From NCBI GenBank assembly GCA_007694915.1, contig REEV01000051.1, positions 1 to 64,000 on the forward strand: a stretch of DNA of 64,000 bases, in the 5' to 3' direction. Positions 33,125-45,383 of this stretch are shown one piece after another. Position 1 is the first letter of the stretch. Each line of letters opens with the position of its first letter. Made by a program: the position numbers and the translations under genes. Below the pieces are notes generated by a model. That model was not told the origin of the DNA, did no database searches, and saw nothing but the letters and a program-made list of their open reading frames with translations. This DNA is from Cyanobium sp. PLM2.Bin73 (lineage in GTDB: Bacteria; Cyanobacteriota; Cyanobacteriia; PCC-6307; Cyanobiaceae).

Positions 33125-33754
33125 TCAGCGCGAGAACACCGGCGGCTGCAGGGCCTCGGCCTTCTCCAGCTGCGGCCGCAGGCTGGCCAGGTCCACGAAG
33201 CGGTCGGCGGCGTTGCGCAGCTCCCGCGCCACCATCCCCTCGGTGCTCATCAGCACCACCTGCAACCCCCGGGCCCGCAGCACCTCCACCAGCCGCTCCA
33301 GATCGCGGCTGCCGCTCAGCAGCCACACCACCTCGGTGCGGCCGGCCACCGCCATCAGATCCACGGCGATCTCCACATCGAGATTGGCGCGCACGTACTG
33401 GGGCCGCCCCTCGCCCTCGCCACCACCCGATCCGCCTGTCCCCCCGCCCCCCAGTTCCCGCAGCGGGCGGGTGCGCACCGTGAAACCCAGGCTGGTGAGC
33501 ACGTCCCGGAAGGGCCGCTGGTCGCCGGGATCGCGCAGGCCGGCATACCAGAAGGCACTGGCCAGCTCCAGCTCAGGCTGGCCCTCGGCGTAGGCCAGCA
33601 GGCGGCGGGGATCGAAGAACCAGCCCAGCTTCTGCTGGGCGTAGAACATGCTGTGGCCGTCCACCGCCAGCACCAGCCGCCGCCGCGGGGCGGCCCCCTG
33701 GGGCAGCGGCTCTGAAACGGCCGCGGATCCGGGTGGTGGCTGGGAGGGGGTCAC
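33125..33754 (-). CDS. NYN domain (LabA/DUF88-like) protein
   Basis: 'LAVDGHSMFYAQQKLGWFFDPRRLLAYAEG', 'ANLDVEIAVDLMAVAGRTEVVWLLSGSRDLERLVEVLRARGLQVVLMST'. Confidence 0.88.
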   Translation of the reverse strand: MTPSQPPPGSAAVSEPLPQGAAPRRRLVLAVDGHSMFYAQQKLGWFFDPRRLLAYAEGQPELELASAFWYAGLRDPGDQRPFRDVLTSLGFTVRTRPLRELGGGGTGGSGGGEGEGRPQYVRANLDVEIAVDLMAVAGRTEVVWLLSGSRDLERLVEVLRARGLQVVLMSTEGMVARELRNAADRFVDLASLRPQLEKAEALQPPVFSR

Positions 33755-33816
33755 ACCGGCGCGGTCGCGGACTCGACCGTACCGCGCCCGTACATTGGGT
33801 CCAGTGGGACGGGGCC

Positions 33817-35415
33817 ATGGGCAACGGCGATCCGGCCAGCGGTGATCGAAGCTCCGGAGATCTGGCCCTCGTCCTCCATGCCCACCTGCCCTACGTGCGC
33901 AGCGCGCAGGCTGGATCCCTGGAGGAGGACTGGTACTTCCAGGCCCTGCAGGAGTGCTACCTGCCCCTGCTGGCGGTGCTTGAGGCCGCGGCCGGCGATC
34001 GCCGTACGCAGCCCCGGCTCACCCTCGGGCTCTCGCCCACCCTGCTCAGCCTGCTGGGCGATCGGGAACTGAACGCCCGTTTCCTGCCCTGGCTGCTGCA
34101 GCGCCAGCTGTTGCTGGAGCAGGCCCCCGCCGCACACCAGCAGGCCGCCCGGCACCTGGCCGAACAGCTGGCGGCGGTGGAGAGCCAGTGGCTCGCCCAT
34201 GAGGGCCAGGTGGTGCGGCGCTTCCAGCAGCTGCAGCAGCATGGCGTGCTCGACCTGATCACCTGCGGCGCCACCCACGGCTACCTGCCCCTGCTGCGCC
34301 AGGTGCCGGAGGCAGTGCAGGCCCAGCTGGTGAATGCCGTGCGCGAGCACGAGCGCCAGCTGGGCGAGCGGCCGTTGGGGATCTGGCTGCCGGAATGCGC
34401 CTACTACGAAGGGCTGGATCAGCAGCTGGTGGCCACCGGGCTGCGCTATTCGGTGCTCGACGGCCACGGCCTGCTGCACGCCCTGCCGCGCCCCCGCTAC
34501 GGGGTGTTCGCGCCCGTCTGCTCACCGGCGGGGGTGGCCTTCTTCGGGCGTGACGGCAACGCCACCCTGCCGGTGTGGAGCGCCCGGGAGGGCTACCCAG
34601 GCGACGGCGTCTACCGGGAGTTCCACCGCGATCTGGGCTGGGATCTGCCCGAGCAGCAGCTCCAAGAGGCGGGCATCGGCAGCCGACGCCCCCTGGGGCT
34701 GAAGCTGCACCGGGTCACGGCCCAGGGCTGCCCCCTGGAGCACAAGCAGCCCTACGAGCCGGCGGCCGCCGCCGAGCGGGTGGAGCAGCACGCCAGCGCC
34801 TACCTGCAGGGCCGGGCCGCCGAGCTGGCCGCTCTGGCCGGATCGATGGAGCCCATCCCCCTCCTGGTGGCACCCTTCGACGCCGAGCTGTTCGGGCACT
34901 GGTGGTTTGAGGGGCCCCAGTTCCTGGCGGCTGTGTTCCGCCGCTGCAGCCAGGCCGGCGTGCGTCTGGTGACCCTGCGCGAGGCCCTGCAGCAGCGGCC
35001 CAGCCTGCAGGTGTGCCGGCCCTCGCCCAGCAGCTGGGGGCAGGGCGGCTACCACGACTACTGGCTCAACGACAGCAACGCCTGGGTGGTGCCGGAGTGG
35101 CAGCGGGCGTCGCGGGCCATGGTGCGGCGGGTGAACCGCGGCGTGGCCACCCAGCAGCAGCGCGAGCTGCTCACCCAGGCGGGGCGGGAGCTGCTGCTGG
35201 CCCAGAGCTCCGACTGGAGCTTCATCCTCAGGGCCGGCACCACCACTGAACTGGCCCGCGAGCGCATCCAACGCCACCTCGATCGCTTCTGGCGGCTGCT
35301 CGATGCCATCGACCACAACCGTCAGCTCCCCGACGACTGGCTGCAGGCGGTGCGGCGCGAAGACCGCCTGTTCCCCAGCCTCAACGCCGCCGACTGGGTG
35401 ACGCACACCGGCTGA
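33817..35415 (+). CDS. Glycoside hydrolase family 57 protein (alpha-amylase/branching-enzyme type)
   Basis: 'LALVLHAHLPYVR', 'GIWLPECAYYEGLDQQL', 'PFDAELFGHWWFEGPQFL'. Confidence 0.92.
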   Translation: MGNGDPASGDRSSGDLALVLHAHLPYVRSAQAGSLEEDWYFQALQECYLPLLAVLEAAAGDRRTQPRLTLGLSPTLLSLLGDRELNARFLPWLLQRQLLLEQAPAAHQQAARHLAEQLAAVESQWLAHEGQVVRRFQQLQQHGVLDLITCGATHGYLPLLRQVPEAVQAQLVNAVREHERQLGERPLGIWLPECAYYEGLDQQLVATGLRYSVLDGHGLLHALPRPRYGVFAPVCSPAGVAFFGRDGNATLPVWSAREGYPGDGVYREFHRDLGWDLPEQQLQEAGIGSRRPLGLKLHRVTAQGCPLEHKQPYEPAAAAERVEQHASAYLQGRAAELAALAGSMEPIPLLVAPFDAELFGHWWFEGPQFLAAVFRRCSQAGVRLVTLREALQQRPSLQVCRPSPSSWGQGGYHDYWLNDSNAWVVPEWQRASRAMVRRVNRGVATQQQRELLTQAGRELLLAQSSDWSFILRAGTTTELARERIQRHLDRFWRLLDAIDHNRQLPDDWLQAVRREDRLFPSLNAADWVTHTG

Positions 35416-35439
35416 GGCCCGCCCGTGAGGCCCAGCCCA

Positions 35440-36696
35440 TCAGCCCCGGGGCCAGAGCAACTGGGCCAGCAGCGCCGGCTCACGGCCCTGCATCCCCATC
35501 AGGCCGATCTTGACGCTCCAGGGCGCCGTGGCGAACAGGCGCACCATGGCAGCCACCAGCTCCGGCATGGTCAGGGTGTTGGTGAGAAAGCCGGTCCACT
35601 GCCGGGGCGGCAGGGCGAAGAAGGTGGCGAAGTGGGCCCGCAGCTGGGCCTCGGAAAAGCGCATCAGCTTCTCCAGGCCAAACTGGTAAAGGGCATGGCG
35701 GCGGCGCAGCTCCTGCGGCCACAGGGCCAGCCAGCCGGCGGTAGCCAGCTGGGCCGGGGAGGCCCGCGGGTCGGCCAGGGCCGCCGCCAGCGCCGCCGCC
35801 AGCGCCGGCCCCCGGCGCAGCAGGGCCCCCACCAGATAACCGGAGGCCGGATGCACCATCGCCGCCGCGCCGCCGAAGGCCAGCAGGGGCTGATCCAGGT
35901 CTGGCAGCGGCAGGTTCATCGGGAACAGGCACAACTCCTCGTGCTCCACCGCCTCGATCGCCACACCCCGGTGGGCCAGACGCCGCTCCAGCCGTTGCCG
36001 CAGGGTGTCGTAGGGCAGCGGCGGCGCCAGAGCCAGGGAGGTTTCCTCCACGAAGAAGCGGCCCTCCCCCAGATCCATGGCGTAGAGGAAGGTGGGCGGC
36101 TCCCGGCGCTCGGCGGAGCTGAGGTGGTCGCAGCGGAAGTCCATCAGCACGAACTGGCCTGGCTCCACCGGTGGCGCACTGAACCTCCCCACCACCCCAT
36201 AGGCGGCCTGGCCCGCCACCGGCCCCCGGTCGGGCCGCCGCACCAGGGCCGCCCGGTGCCCGGAGGCGTCCACCACCAGCCGGGCCCGCAGCTCCCGGCC
36301 ATCAGCGCAGCGCACGCCACTGGCGGTCAGCGACAGCGCCTCCCCCCGCTCCCAGCGCACCCCGCCGGCGACGCACTGATCGAGCCAGTGGCGCTGCAGC
36401 AGGGTCTTGTCGAAGAGGCCATAGTCGCGGCCGTGGGGGGTGGGGGCATCGGCCGCAGGGCCACCGCCCGGCCCGAAATAGCTGCAGGTGCGGCTCCAGC
36501 GGTGCTCCAGCAAATGGGAGAGCCCCAGCGCGTCCACCTCCTCGCCCCAGATGCCGTAGGTGTTGGGCCAGGGCGCCGCCGGGTCGCTGGCACTGAGCAC
36601 CATCACCTGCACCTGCTCGCTGGCGAGGGCCGCGGCGATGCACAGGGCCGCCGGGCCGCCGCCCACCACCAGCACGTCCACCACGGGGCCATCCAC
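35440..36696 (-). CDS. crtL: Lycopene cyclase (CrtL type)
   Basis: 'VDVLVVGGGPAALCIAAALASEQVQVMVLSASDPAAPWPNTYGIWGEEVDALGL', 'VLMDFRCDH', 'FGGAAAMVHPASGYLVGALLRRGP'. Confidence 0.92.
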   Translation of the reverse strand: MDGPVVDVLVVGGGPAALCIAAALASEQVQVMVLSASDPAAPWPNTYGIWGEEVDALGLSHLLEHRWSRTCSYFGPGGGPAADAPTPHGRDYGLFDKTLLQRHWLDQCVAGGVRWERGEALSLTASGVRCADGRELRARLVVDASGHRAALVRRPDRGPVAGQAAYGVVGRFSAPPVEPGQFVLMDFRCDHLSSAERREPPTFLYAMDLGEGRFFVEETSLALAPPLPYDTLRQRLERRLAHRGVAIEAVEHEELCLFPMNLPLPDLDQPLLAFGGAAAMVHPASGYLVGALLRRGPALAAALAAALADPRASPAQLATAGWLALWPQELRRRHALYQFGLEKLMRFSEAQLRAHFATFFALPPRQWTGFLTNTLTMPELVAAMVRLFATAPWSVKIGLMGMQGREPALLAQLLWPRG

Positions 36697-36713
36697 GACA
36701 GCGCGGGGATCGC

Positions 36714-39468
<2,755 letters not shown>

Positions 39469-39470
<2 letters not shown>

Positions 39471-40662
39471 GCACAACCAACCTCAATCGAACGATTCTAT
39501 CGAGGCCGGCGCCGGGCTTTCCCGCAGCGAACGTCGGCTGCGGGAGCGCCAGCGGCGGGGCGAGCTCCGGGTGCGCTCGGCTGCCGCGTTCCGGGTCCTG
39601 GTGAGCGAACGGGGGTTGGAGCAGGCCTACGCGGCCACGGATGTGGTGGTGGCCGCCGACGCAGGCTTCACCGACCAGGCCAGTCTGCACCTCTCCCTGG
39701 GCCCCAGCGATCCACCGATCCGGCTGCGGGAGGCCCAGCTCGGTGGCGTGACGGGGCTGGCCACGGGCGGCCCCGGCGAACTGGTGCTGCCGGTGGGCGG
39801 CGGGCTGGTGGAACCGGGCCGCCGCAGCGGTGCCCAGCTGCTCGGGGCCCTGCTGGCCGGCGAGGCGCTGGCCTTCGACGCCAGCGGCGAGGCCACGGCA
39901 GCCCATCCCCGCCGCGACCTGCACACCGAACTCAGCCGGGAGCGGATCGGCGGCGGCCGGCTGCTGTTGCACCGGGCCATCGGCGAAAACGGCGTGGTGG
40001 CGGTGAGCAGCGCCGCCGGGCTCTGCGCCAGCCCCTGGGGCCCCCTGCTGGGCCCCTGCGGCACGGCCCTGTGGAGCTGCGGGGGCGCCGGCAGCATCGG
40101 CCTCACCATGCCGGGTCTCAGCTTGCTGGGGCCCGGCTCCCCGGTGCTGGTGGGCGGCGGCATCGGCTGGGTGTTGGGAGCCGGCAGCGGCCACCAGCCC
40201 GCCCCCCGGCGCCAGCCCAGTGGCCATGCCCTCACCCCCGGGGTCACGGTGGCGGTGAGCGTGGATCTGCACGGCCTCGACGGCCGCTGGCTGCGGCCCT
40301 GTTTCATGGCCGGCCACGGCTGCGCCCTGCTGGTGGCGATCGCCGCCCCTGTGCCGCTGCTGGATCTGGAGGTGGCCCGGCAGGCGGCGGCGGGCCCCGA
40401 GACACTGGAGGCTCCGGTGCTGGATGTGGCCATCCCACGGCGGATCAAGCCGGCCCTGGGCTCGGTGAACTATGCCCAGCTGGCCAGCGGCCGCTTCGTG
40501 CTGGGCGAACGGGAGCTGCGCTGCGCCCCTGCCCACAGCCCCCGCCTGGCGAGCGAGATCAGCGCCGAGCTGGTGAGCCGGCTGGAGCAGAACCGCTTCC
40601 CGATCCGGCTGCCGGTGCTGCCACTCTCGGAGCGGCCCAGCCTGCTGCCGATCGACAGCTGA
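39469..40662 (+). CDS. Homocysteine biosynthesis (HcyBio/DUF39) domain protein
   Basis: '[17 protein letters not shown]', '[20 protein letters not shown]', '[54 protein letters not shown]'. Confidence 0.75.
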
Positions 40663-40857
40663 ACGTGGTTGCAGCCGGGTCGATGGGAAGGCTCGCGCCG
40701 GAGATGAACCAGCTGGTGTCTTTCCGGCGGCAGAAGACTGCGCGAATCAACAATGATTTCGCTCCAGGTCAAGCATTTTGGGAGTGGCGCCTGATTGCGG
40801 TGACTCACCATCAATTAGGATCTTTCGATCATCACCTCTGCGGAGGATTTCCTGTCC

Positions 40858-41355
40858 ATGTCGATGTCCCCGTCGATGTCCATGCCCCTGCTGCTCGCAG
40901 CCATGGCCCTGGGCCTTGTGCTGCCCTCCGCCGAGGCCCGCGCAGAACCCACAGAAACCCTGTACAGCCTAGAAACGCGCTGCTCGGTGGCCGGTGGCGA
41001 GCCCGAGCCCTGCGTGGTGGAGGCCACAAAGGATGCGGAGGGCACCACCTATCGGCACACGATCGGGGAGCGCGTTGAAACCGTGCGCATCAGCGATGCA
41101 CCGGTGCGGATGAGTGTCTGGGACCCCAGCAAGAACACCTGGAACCCCCTGAACAGCGCCGCAGCGCGTTTTTCCACCAACACGATCTGCTTCAACGGTC
41201 GCGATCTGTGTGTGGTGAATGCCAACTACCTCAACAGCGTGCGCGAGGAGCGTCCCGACGCCACCGCCGGCCGCGACCTGGTGCAGGTGCGCTTCGATGA
41301 CAGCGGTCGCGTGGACCTCACCTGCTACGACGACGGCTGCAAGGAGGTGCGCTGA
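40858..41355 (+). CDS. Hypothetical secreted protein with six cysteines after the signal peptide
   Basis: Signal peptide 'MPLLLAAMALGLVLPSAEARAEP'; four Met codons cluster at the N-terminus; GCGGAGGA-type RBS upstream. Confidence 0.75.
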   Translation: MSMSPSMSMPLLLAAMALGLVLPSAEARAEPTETLYSLETRCSVAGGEPEPCVVEATKDAEGTTYRHTIGERVETVRISDAPVRMSVWDPSKNTWNPLNSAAARFSTNTICFNGRDLCVVNANYLNSVREERPDATAGRDLVQVRFDDSGRVDLTCYDDGCKEVR

Positions 41356-42326
41356 TGAACCGCACGGCACAACGCGTCAGCCTGCTGCTCACCGGCGTTC
41401 TGGCGCTGCCCAGCTCGGTCACGCCGGCCCTCGCCCTCTCTGGCGCCGGCAGGCCATCGGCAACAGCCCCTCTGCTCGCCCGCGGCGGCGGCGGCGGCAT
41501 GGGCAGCGGACGCATGGGCAGCGGGGGAGGCGGCAGCCGACTGGGCAGCGGTGGCGGCAGCAGTGGCTTCAGGAACGCCGGCCCGGGCCTCAGCAGCGGC
41601 TCCAACAAGCCCAGTGGCGGCTGGAGCAGCAAGTCGAAGGGCAGCAGTGGTCCGTCGCTAGAGCGGCCCAAAGCGGTGGCCCAACCTCACGGCAGCAGCA
41701 GTGGCCTGGGCAACCGCGACATCAATCGCAACCAACGCAGCGGCGATCGCCAGGGCGTGCGCAGCGACAACCTCGGCCAGCGCTCCGATGTGCGCATGGA
41801 GCGCATCGACCAACGGGGTGACGTGCGCACAACCCGCATCGAAAACCGCACGGATCGGGTGCACGACCGCTCCAAGGTGCGCCGTGACCGCGTGGACAAC
41901 CGTGGGCGCAACTACTGGGACACCTATCCCGGCTGGGCTCGACCCGGCTGGGGCTACGCCCGGCCCTGGAACTCCGGCTGGTACGGCGGCTGGTCCAGCC
42001 CCAGCTGGGGCTGGTGGGGGCCCCGGGCCGCAGCCTGGGGCGTGGCCTCCCTCACCACGGCCGCGGTGATTAATGCTGCGGTGAATGATGCCGTGAACGA
42101 CCACGTGAGCTACATCGTGGTTCCCAACAGCAACTACGACCTGATGTACGGAACAATCGCACCGGTGGGCACGGAAGTGGTGAGTTTCGAGGTCTACATG
42201 GGAGAAACACCCATCACCATGCGGGCCGACTGCCGCCGGGGCACCCTCAACGGCAGCACCCCCAACACCATTGGGGAGGCGGAGTTGATGAATGCGGCCT
42301 GCCAGGTGGCCTTTGGCAGCGTTTGA
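41355..42326 (+). CDS. Hypothetical secreted Gly/Ser-rich protein with Arg/Asp-rich repeats
   Basis: Signal peptide; Gly/Ser-rich region; 'RSDVRMERIDQRGDVRTTRIENRTDRVHDRSKVRRDRVDNRG'; TGATG coupling to the upstream CDS. Confidence 0.75.
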   Translation: MNRTAQRVSLLLTGVLALPSSVTPALALSGAGRPSATAPLLARGGGGGMGSGRMGSGGGGSRLGSGGGSSGFRNAGPGLSSGSNKPSGGWSSKSKGSSGPSLERPKAVAQPHGSSSGLGNRDINRNQRSGDRQGVRSDNLGQRSDVRMERIDQRGDVRTTRIENRTDRVHDRSKVRRDRVDNRGRNYWDTYPGWARPGWGYARPWNSGWYGGWSSPSWGWWGPRAAAWGVASLTTAAVINAAVNDAVNDHVSYIVVPNSNYDLMYGTIAPVGTEVVSFEVYMGETPITMRADCRRGTLNGSTPNTIGEAELMNAACQVAFGSV

Positions 42327-42378
42327 ACCCCAGTTTGAACCCCGCAACCCATCACCGAAACTCCCCACACGTCACCGC

Positions 42379-43338
42379 GTGAAAACAATCTTCTGGAGTG
42401 CTCTGGTGACCCGGATCCCCCATCTGACCATCGCCCTTGGTGGCCTGCTGCTGGTGCAACCCTCGGGGCGCGCCGAAACGCTGGCGGCCGAAAGCCTGGC
42501 GATTGAAACAGCTGGCGGCGAAACAGCTGGCATCGAACCGCTTGAGGTGGAGCCGCTTGAGCTTGAGGTTGATTCTCCTGGGGTGAACGCAGCCAGTTCG
42601 CCCTCCTGGCGCGGCACAGTGGAGCTCTATGGGTTCGCTCCCCTGCGAACCACCGGCACCGCCCGGTTGCGGGGCTTCGAAGCGGATGTCGATCTGGATC
42701 TGGGGGATGTGCTGTCGGCCCTGGAGTGGGCCACCTATGTGCGCGGCAGTGTTGAACGCGAGCGCTGGGGGCTGCTCACCGATCTCAGTTACGTGAGGCT
42801 CGGTGGCTCCGGAGCCACAACGGGGCCTGCCGGCCGCCTCACGGGCAAGGCCGAGGTGAGCGATTCCCTGGGCATCTACGACCTGGCGTTGCGCTACCGC
42901 TTCGGCGAGCCGGAGGCCGCCATCGGCGAGAAAGGCTCCTTCACGCTCATCCCCTATGCGGGGGTGCGGGTGATTGATGTGGATCTGGATGTGGACGTGC
43001 AGGTGCAGGGCACCGGGCCACTGGGGTTATCGCTGGAGCGCCAGGGCAATTTCGGACGCACCTGGGCGCAGCCTCTGGTGGGGCTTCAGGGCAGCGTGTT
43101 TCTCTCCCCCCGTCTACGCGCCTTCGCCAGGGCCGACATCGGCGGTTTCGGCCTCAGCGGCGATCAGGACCTCTCCGGCAATGCCCAGGTGGGACTGGGT
43201 TATGCCATCGGCAACAACACCAACCTGAATCTCTCCTGGCGCTATCTGGGGGTGAAGTATCGCAACGATCGCAACCCCAGCAGCGGCTTCAGCAATTATG
43301 AGAATGGCATCGAAGTGGGGCTGAAATTCTTCTTCTGA
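42379..43338 (+). CDS. Outer-membrane beta-barrel protein
   Basis: Signal peptide, alternating amphipathic strands, C-terminal aromatic 'VGLKFFF'; GTG start inferred. Confidence 0.75.
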   Translation: MKTIFWSALVTRIPHLTIALGGLLLVQPSGRAETLAAESLAIETAGGETAGIEPLEVEPLELEVDSPGVNAASSPSWRGTVELYGFAPLRTTGTARLRGFEADVDLDLGDVLSALEWATYVRGSVERERWGLLTDLSYVRLGGSGATTGPAGRLTGKAEVSDSLGIYDLALRYRFGEPEAAIGEKGSFTLIPYAGVRVIDVDLDVDVQVQGTGPLGLSLERQGNFGRTWAQPLVGLQGSVFLSPRLRAFARADIGGFGLSGDQDLSGNAQVGLGYAIGNNTNLNLSWRYLGVKYRNDRNPSSGFSNYENGIEVGLKFFF

Positions 43339-43384
43339 ATTTCGGCCCATTCGGCCACCACCTGTTGATCTTTTCTTGTCTGCC

Positions 43385-43765
43385 ATGGCTCGCTCCAAAC
43401 CCTCTCTGATCTCCGATTTCAAGGATTTCGTCAACAAAGGCAATGTTGTTGATCTGGCCGTTGCCGTTGTGATCGGTGGAGCCTTCGGCCAGGTTGTTGA
43501 TGCCGTGGTGAGCCTGGTGATGGGCGCGCTGCTGGAGCCCGCCCTGAAGGCCGCCAACGTTGACTCCATCCAGCAGTGGCCTGCGGGCACAGTGCTGGTG
43601 GCGCTGATCAACTTTCTGGTGATCGCCTTTGTGGTGTTCCTGATCGTGCGCGCGATCGAGCGCCTGCGTCGCCGCGAAGAAGCCGAAGCGGCCCCGGATC
43701 CCCAGGCCCAGCTGGCCTCGGCCGTCACACGCCTGGTCGACGCTCTCGACCGCCGTAAGCTCTGA
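43385..43765 (+). CDS. mscL: Large-conductance mechanosensitive channel
   Basis: 'SDFKDFVNKGNVVDLAVAVVIGGAFGQVVDAVVSLVM...LINFLVIAFVVFLIVRAIERLRRREE'. Confidence 0.92.
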   Translation: MARSKPSLISDFKDFVNKGNVVDLAVAVVIGGAFGQVVDAVVSLVMGALLEPALKAANVDSIQQWPAGTVLVALINFLVIAFVVFLIVRAIERLRRREEAEAAPDPQAQLASAVTRLVDALDRRKL

Positions 43766-43798
43766 GCCTCACTGCAAATGCAACCCGCCGGCCCTGCC

Positions 43799-44377
43799 TC
43801 AGGGGCCGGCCTGACCGTTCTCGTCGTGTTTGCGGCGTCGGTCGGCCCGCAGCACATGGCTGGCCCAGGCCGGTGCCGCCAGGGAAACCACAAGAATCGT
43901 GAGGGCGGTGCTGAGCCGGCTGGAGAAGGTGCGCGCCACATCCAGGCCGGAATACACGTAGGTGAGGGTCACGATGGCGGCGAAGACACCGGTGGTGAGC
44001 GCGCTGGCGGAGCGAATCAGATCGCGCGGTTGCTGATCGGGGTTGATGTTGGTGGCATTGCCGAAGAGCTGGCCCATCACGGCGCCGGCCACCATCAGCG
44101 CCAGCACCACGAGACCCCGCTCACTGACATGGTCGGCGGGGTTGGCGGTTTTCAGCTTGTCAGCCAGCACGGTGCCGGTGCCCACCAGGGCGCCACAGGC
44201 CAGCCCGATCACCCCCCACCACGATCCTGGCTGGCGGAGGCGGGTGCAGAAGCCCGCCCCTGCCGCCAGCACCAGGGCACTCGCCAGGGTGGCGGGCACC
44301 AGGGGGAGGCGATGCACAACGGCGTAGCCGAGAGCCACGCCGATCAGGCTGGAGAGCAGGCGATTGCGCTGCAGCAT
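43799..44377 (-). CDS. Uncharacterised polytopic membrane protein
   Basis: Several hydrophobic helices; starts 6 bp after the FGE-like gene on the same strand. Confidence 0.7.
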   Translation of the reverse strand: MLQRNRLLSSLIGVALGYAVVHRLPLVPATLASALVLAAGAGFCTRLRQPGSWWGVIGLACGALVGTGTVLADKLKTANPADHVSERGLVVLALMVAGAVMGQLFGNATNINPDQQPRDLIRSASALTTGVFAAIVTLTYVYSGLDVARTFSSRLSTALTILVVSLAAPAWASHVLRADRRRKHDENGQAGP

Positions 44378-44382
44378 CCGCT

Positions 44383-45327
44383 TCACGGGACCACCGGCAC
44401 CACGCAGCGGAAGCCCATGTGGCAGGTGGAGGTGTCGATGCCCTGGGCCAGGCGCGCCGCCGGCCGGTAGCGGTGGCAGTAGCTGGGGGCGCACAGAAAC
44501 GAGCCCCCCTTCACCACCTTGCGCGGCCTCTCCCCATGCTGGGAGCGGGGATCAATGCTGGCCGCCGCGGTGGCACAACACCCCGATGGATCCGTGTGAT
44601 GGGGGCCGTACCAGCTGTCGGTCCATTCCCACACGTTGCCGATCATGTCCACCAGGCCGTAGCCATTGCTGGGATAGGAGCCCACCGGTGAGGTGCGCTC
44701 GTAGCCGTCGAGGCGGCTGTTGTGGTGGGGGAAGTCGCCCTGAAAGGTGTTCGCCACCGGAATCCCGCCGGGATGGAGCTCATCCCCCCAGGCAAACTCA
44801 CAGCCCTCGCGCCCGCCCCAGGCGGCCCGCTCCCACTCGATTTCTGTGGGCAGCCGTTTGCCGCACCAGCGGGCGTAGGCCTGGGCGTCGGCGTGAGTGA
44901 TGTGCACCACCGGATGCTGATCGCGGCCCTTGATCGAGCTGCCGGGGCCTTCGGGATGGCGCCAGTCGGCACCGGGCAGGTACTGCCACCAACCGTAGTG
45001 ATTCTGATGGCCCACCGGGCCGGCGGGAGGCACAAACACGATCGAGGCGGGTTGCAGGCGCTGCGGATGGGCACCGGGATAGAGCCGGGGATCGGCAGGC
45101 AACTCAGCCTGGGTGCGATAGCCCGTGGCCTTCATAAACTTGAGGAACTGGGCGTTGGTGACCGGCGTGCGATCGATCCAGAACCCCAGCACCGAAACCC
45201 GATGGGCGGGCGCCTCCTCGGGGTAGTGGTGATCAGAGCCCATCACGAACTCACCACCCGGCACCCAGGCCATGCCGGTGGCCGGCGGGCGCCCCGGCGG
45301 GCGCCCCAGCTCGGCAACGTTCAGCAC
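44383..45327 (-). CDS. Formylglycine-generating enzyme (SUMF1/EgtB family)
   Basis: 'MAWVPGGEFVMGSDHHYPEEAPAHRVSVLGFWIDRTPVTNAQFLKFMKATGY', 'GKRLPTEIEWERAAWGG', 'DMIGNVWEWTDSWY', 'VVKGGSFLCAPSYCHRYRPAAR'. Confidence 0.93.
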   Translation of the reverse strand: MLNVAELGRPPGRPPATGMAWVPGGEFVMGSDHHYPEEAPAHRVSVLGFWIDRTPVTNAQFLKFMKATGYRTQAELPADPRLYPGAHPQRLQPASIVFVPPAGPVGHQNHYGWWQYLPGADWRHPEGPGSSIKGRDQHPVVHITHADAQAYARWCGKRLPTEIEWERAAWGGREGCEFAWGDELHPGGIPVANTFQGDFPHHNSRLDGYERTSPVGSYPSNGYGLVDMIGNVWEWTDSWYGPHHTDPSGCCATAAASIDPRSQHGERPRKVVKGGSFLCAPSYCHRYRPAARLAQGIDTSTCHMGFRCVVPVVP

Positions 45328-45383
45328 CCGATCACCCTCCCCACGGGTTCAGCCTCTGCTCTGGGTTGTATGCCCGCACCGGC

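Noticed and set aside
40071-41078. 335-aa plus-strand ORF across HcyBio and the secreted-protein gene
   Set aside because: Alternative frame of two real genes; Arg/Gly/Pro-rich translation.
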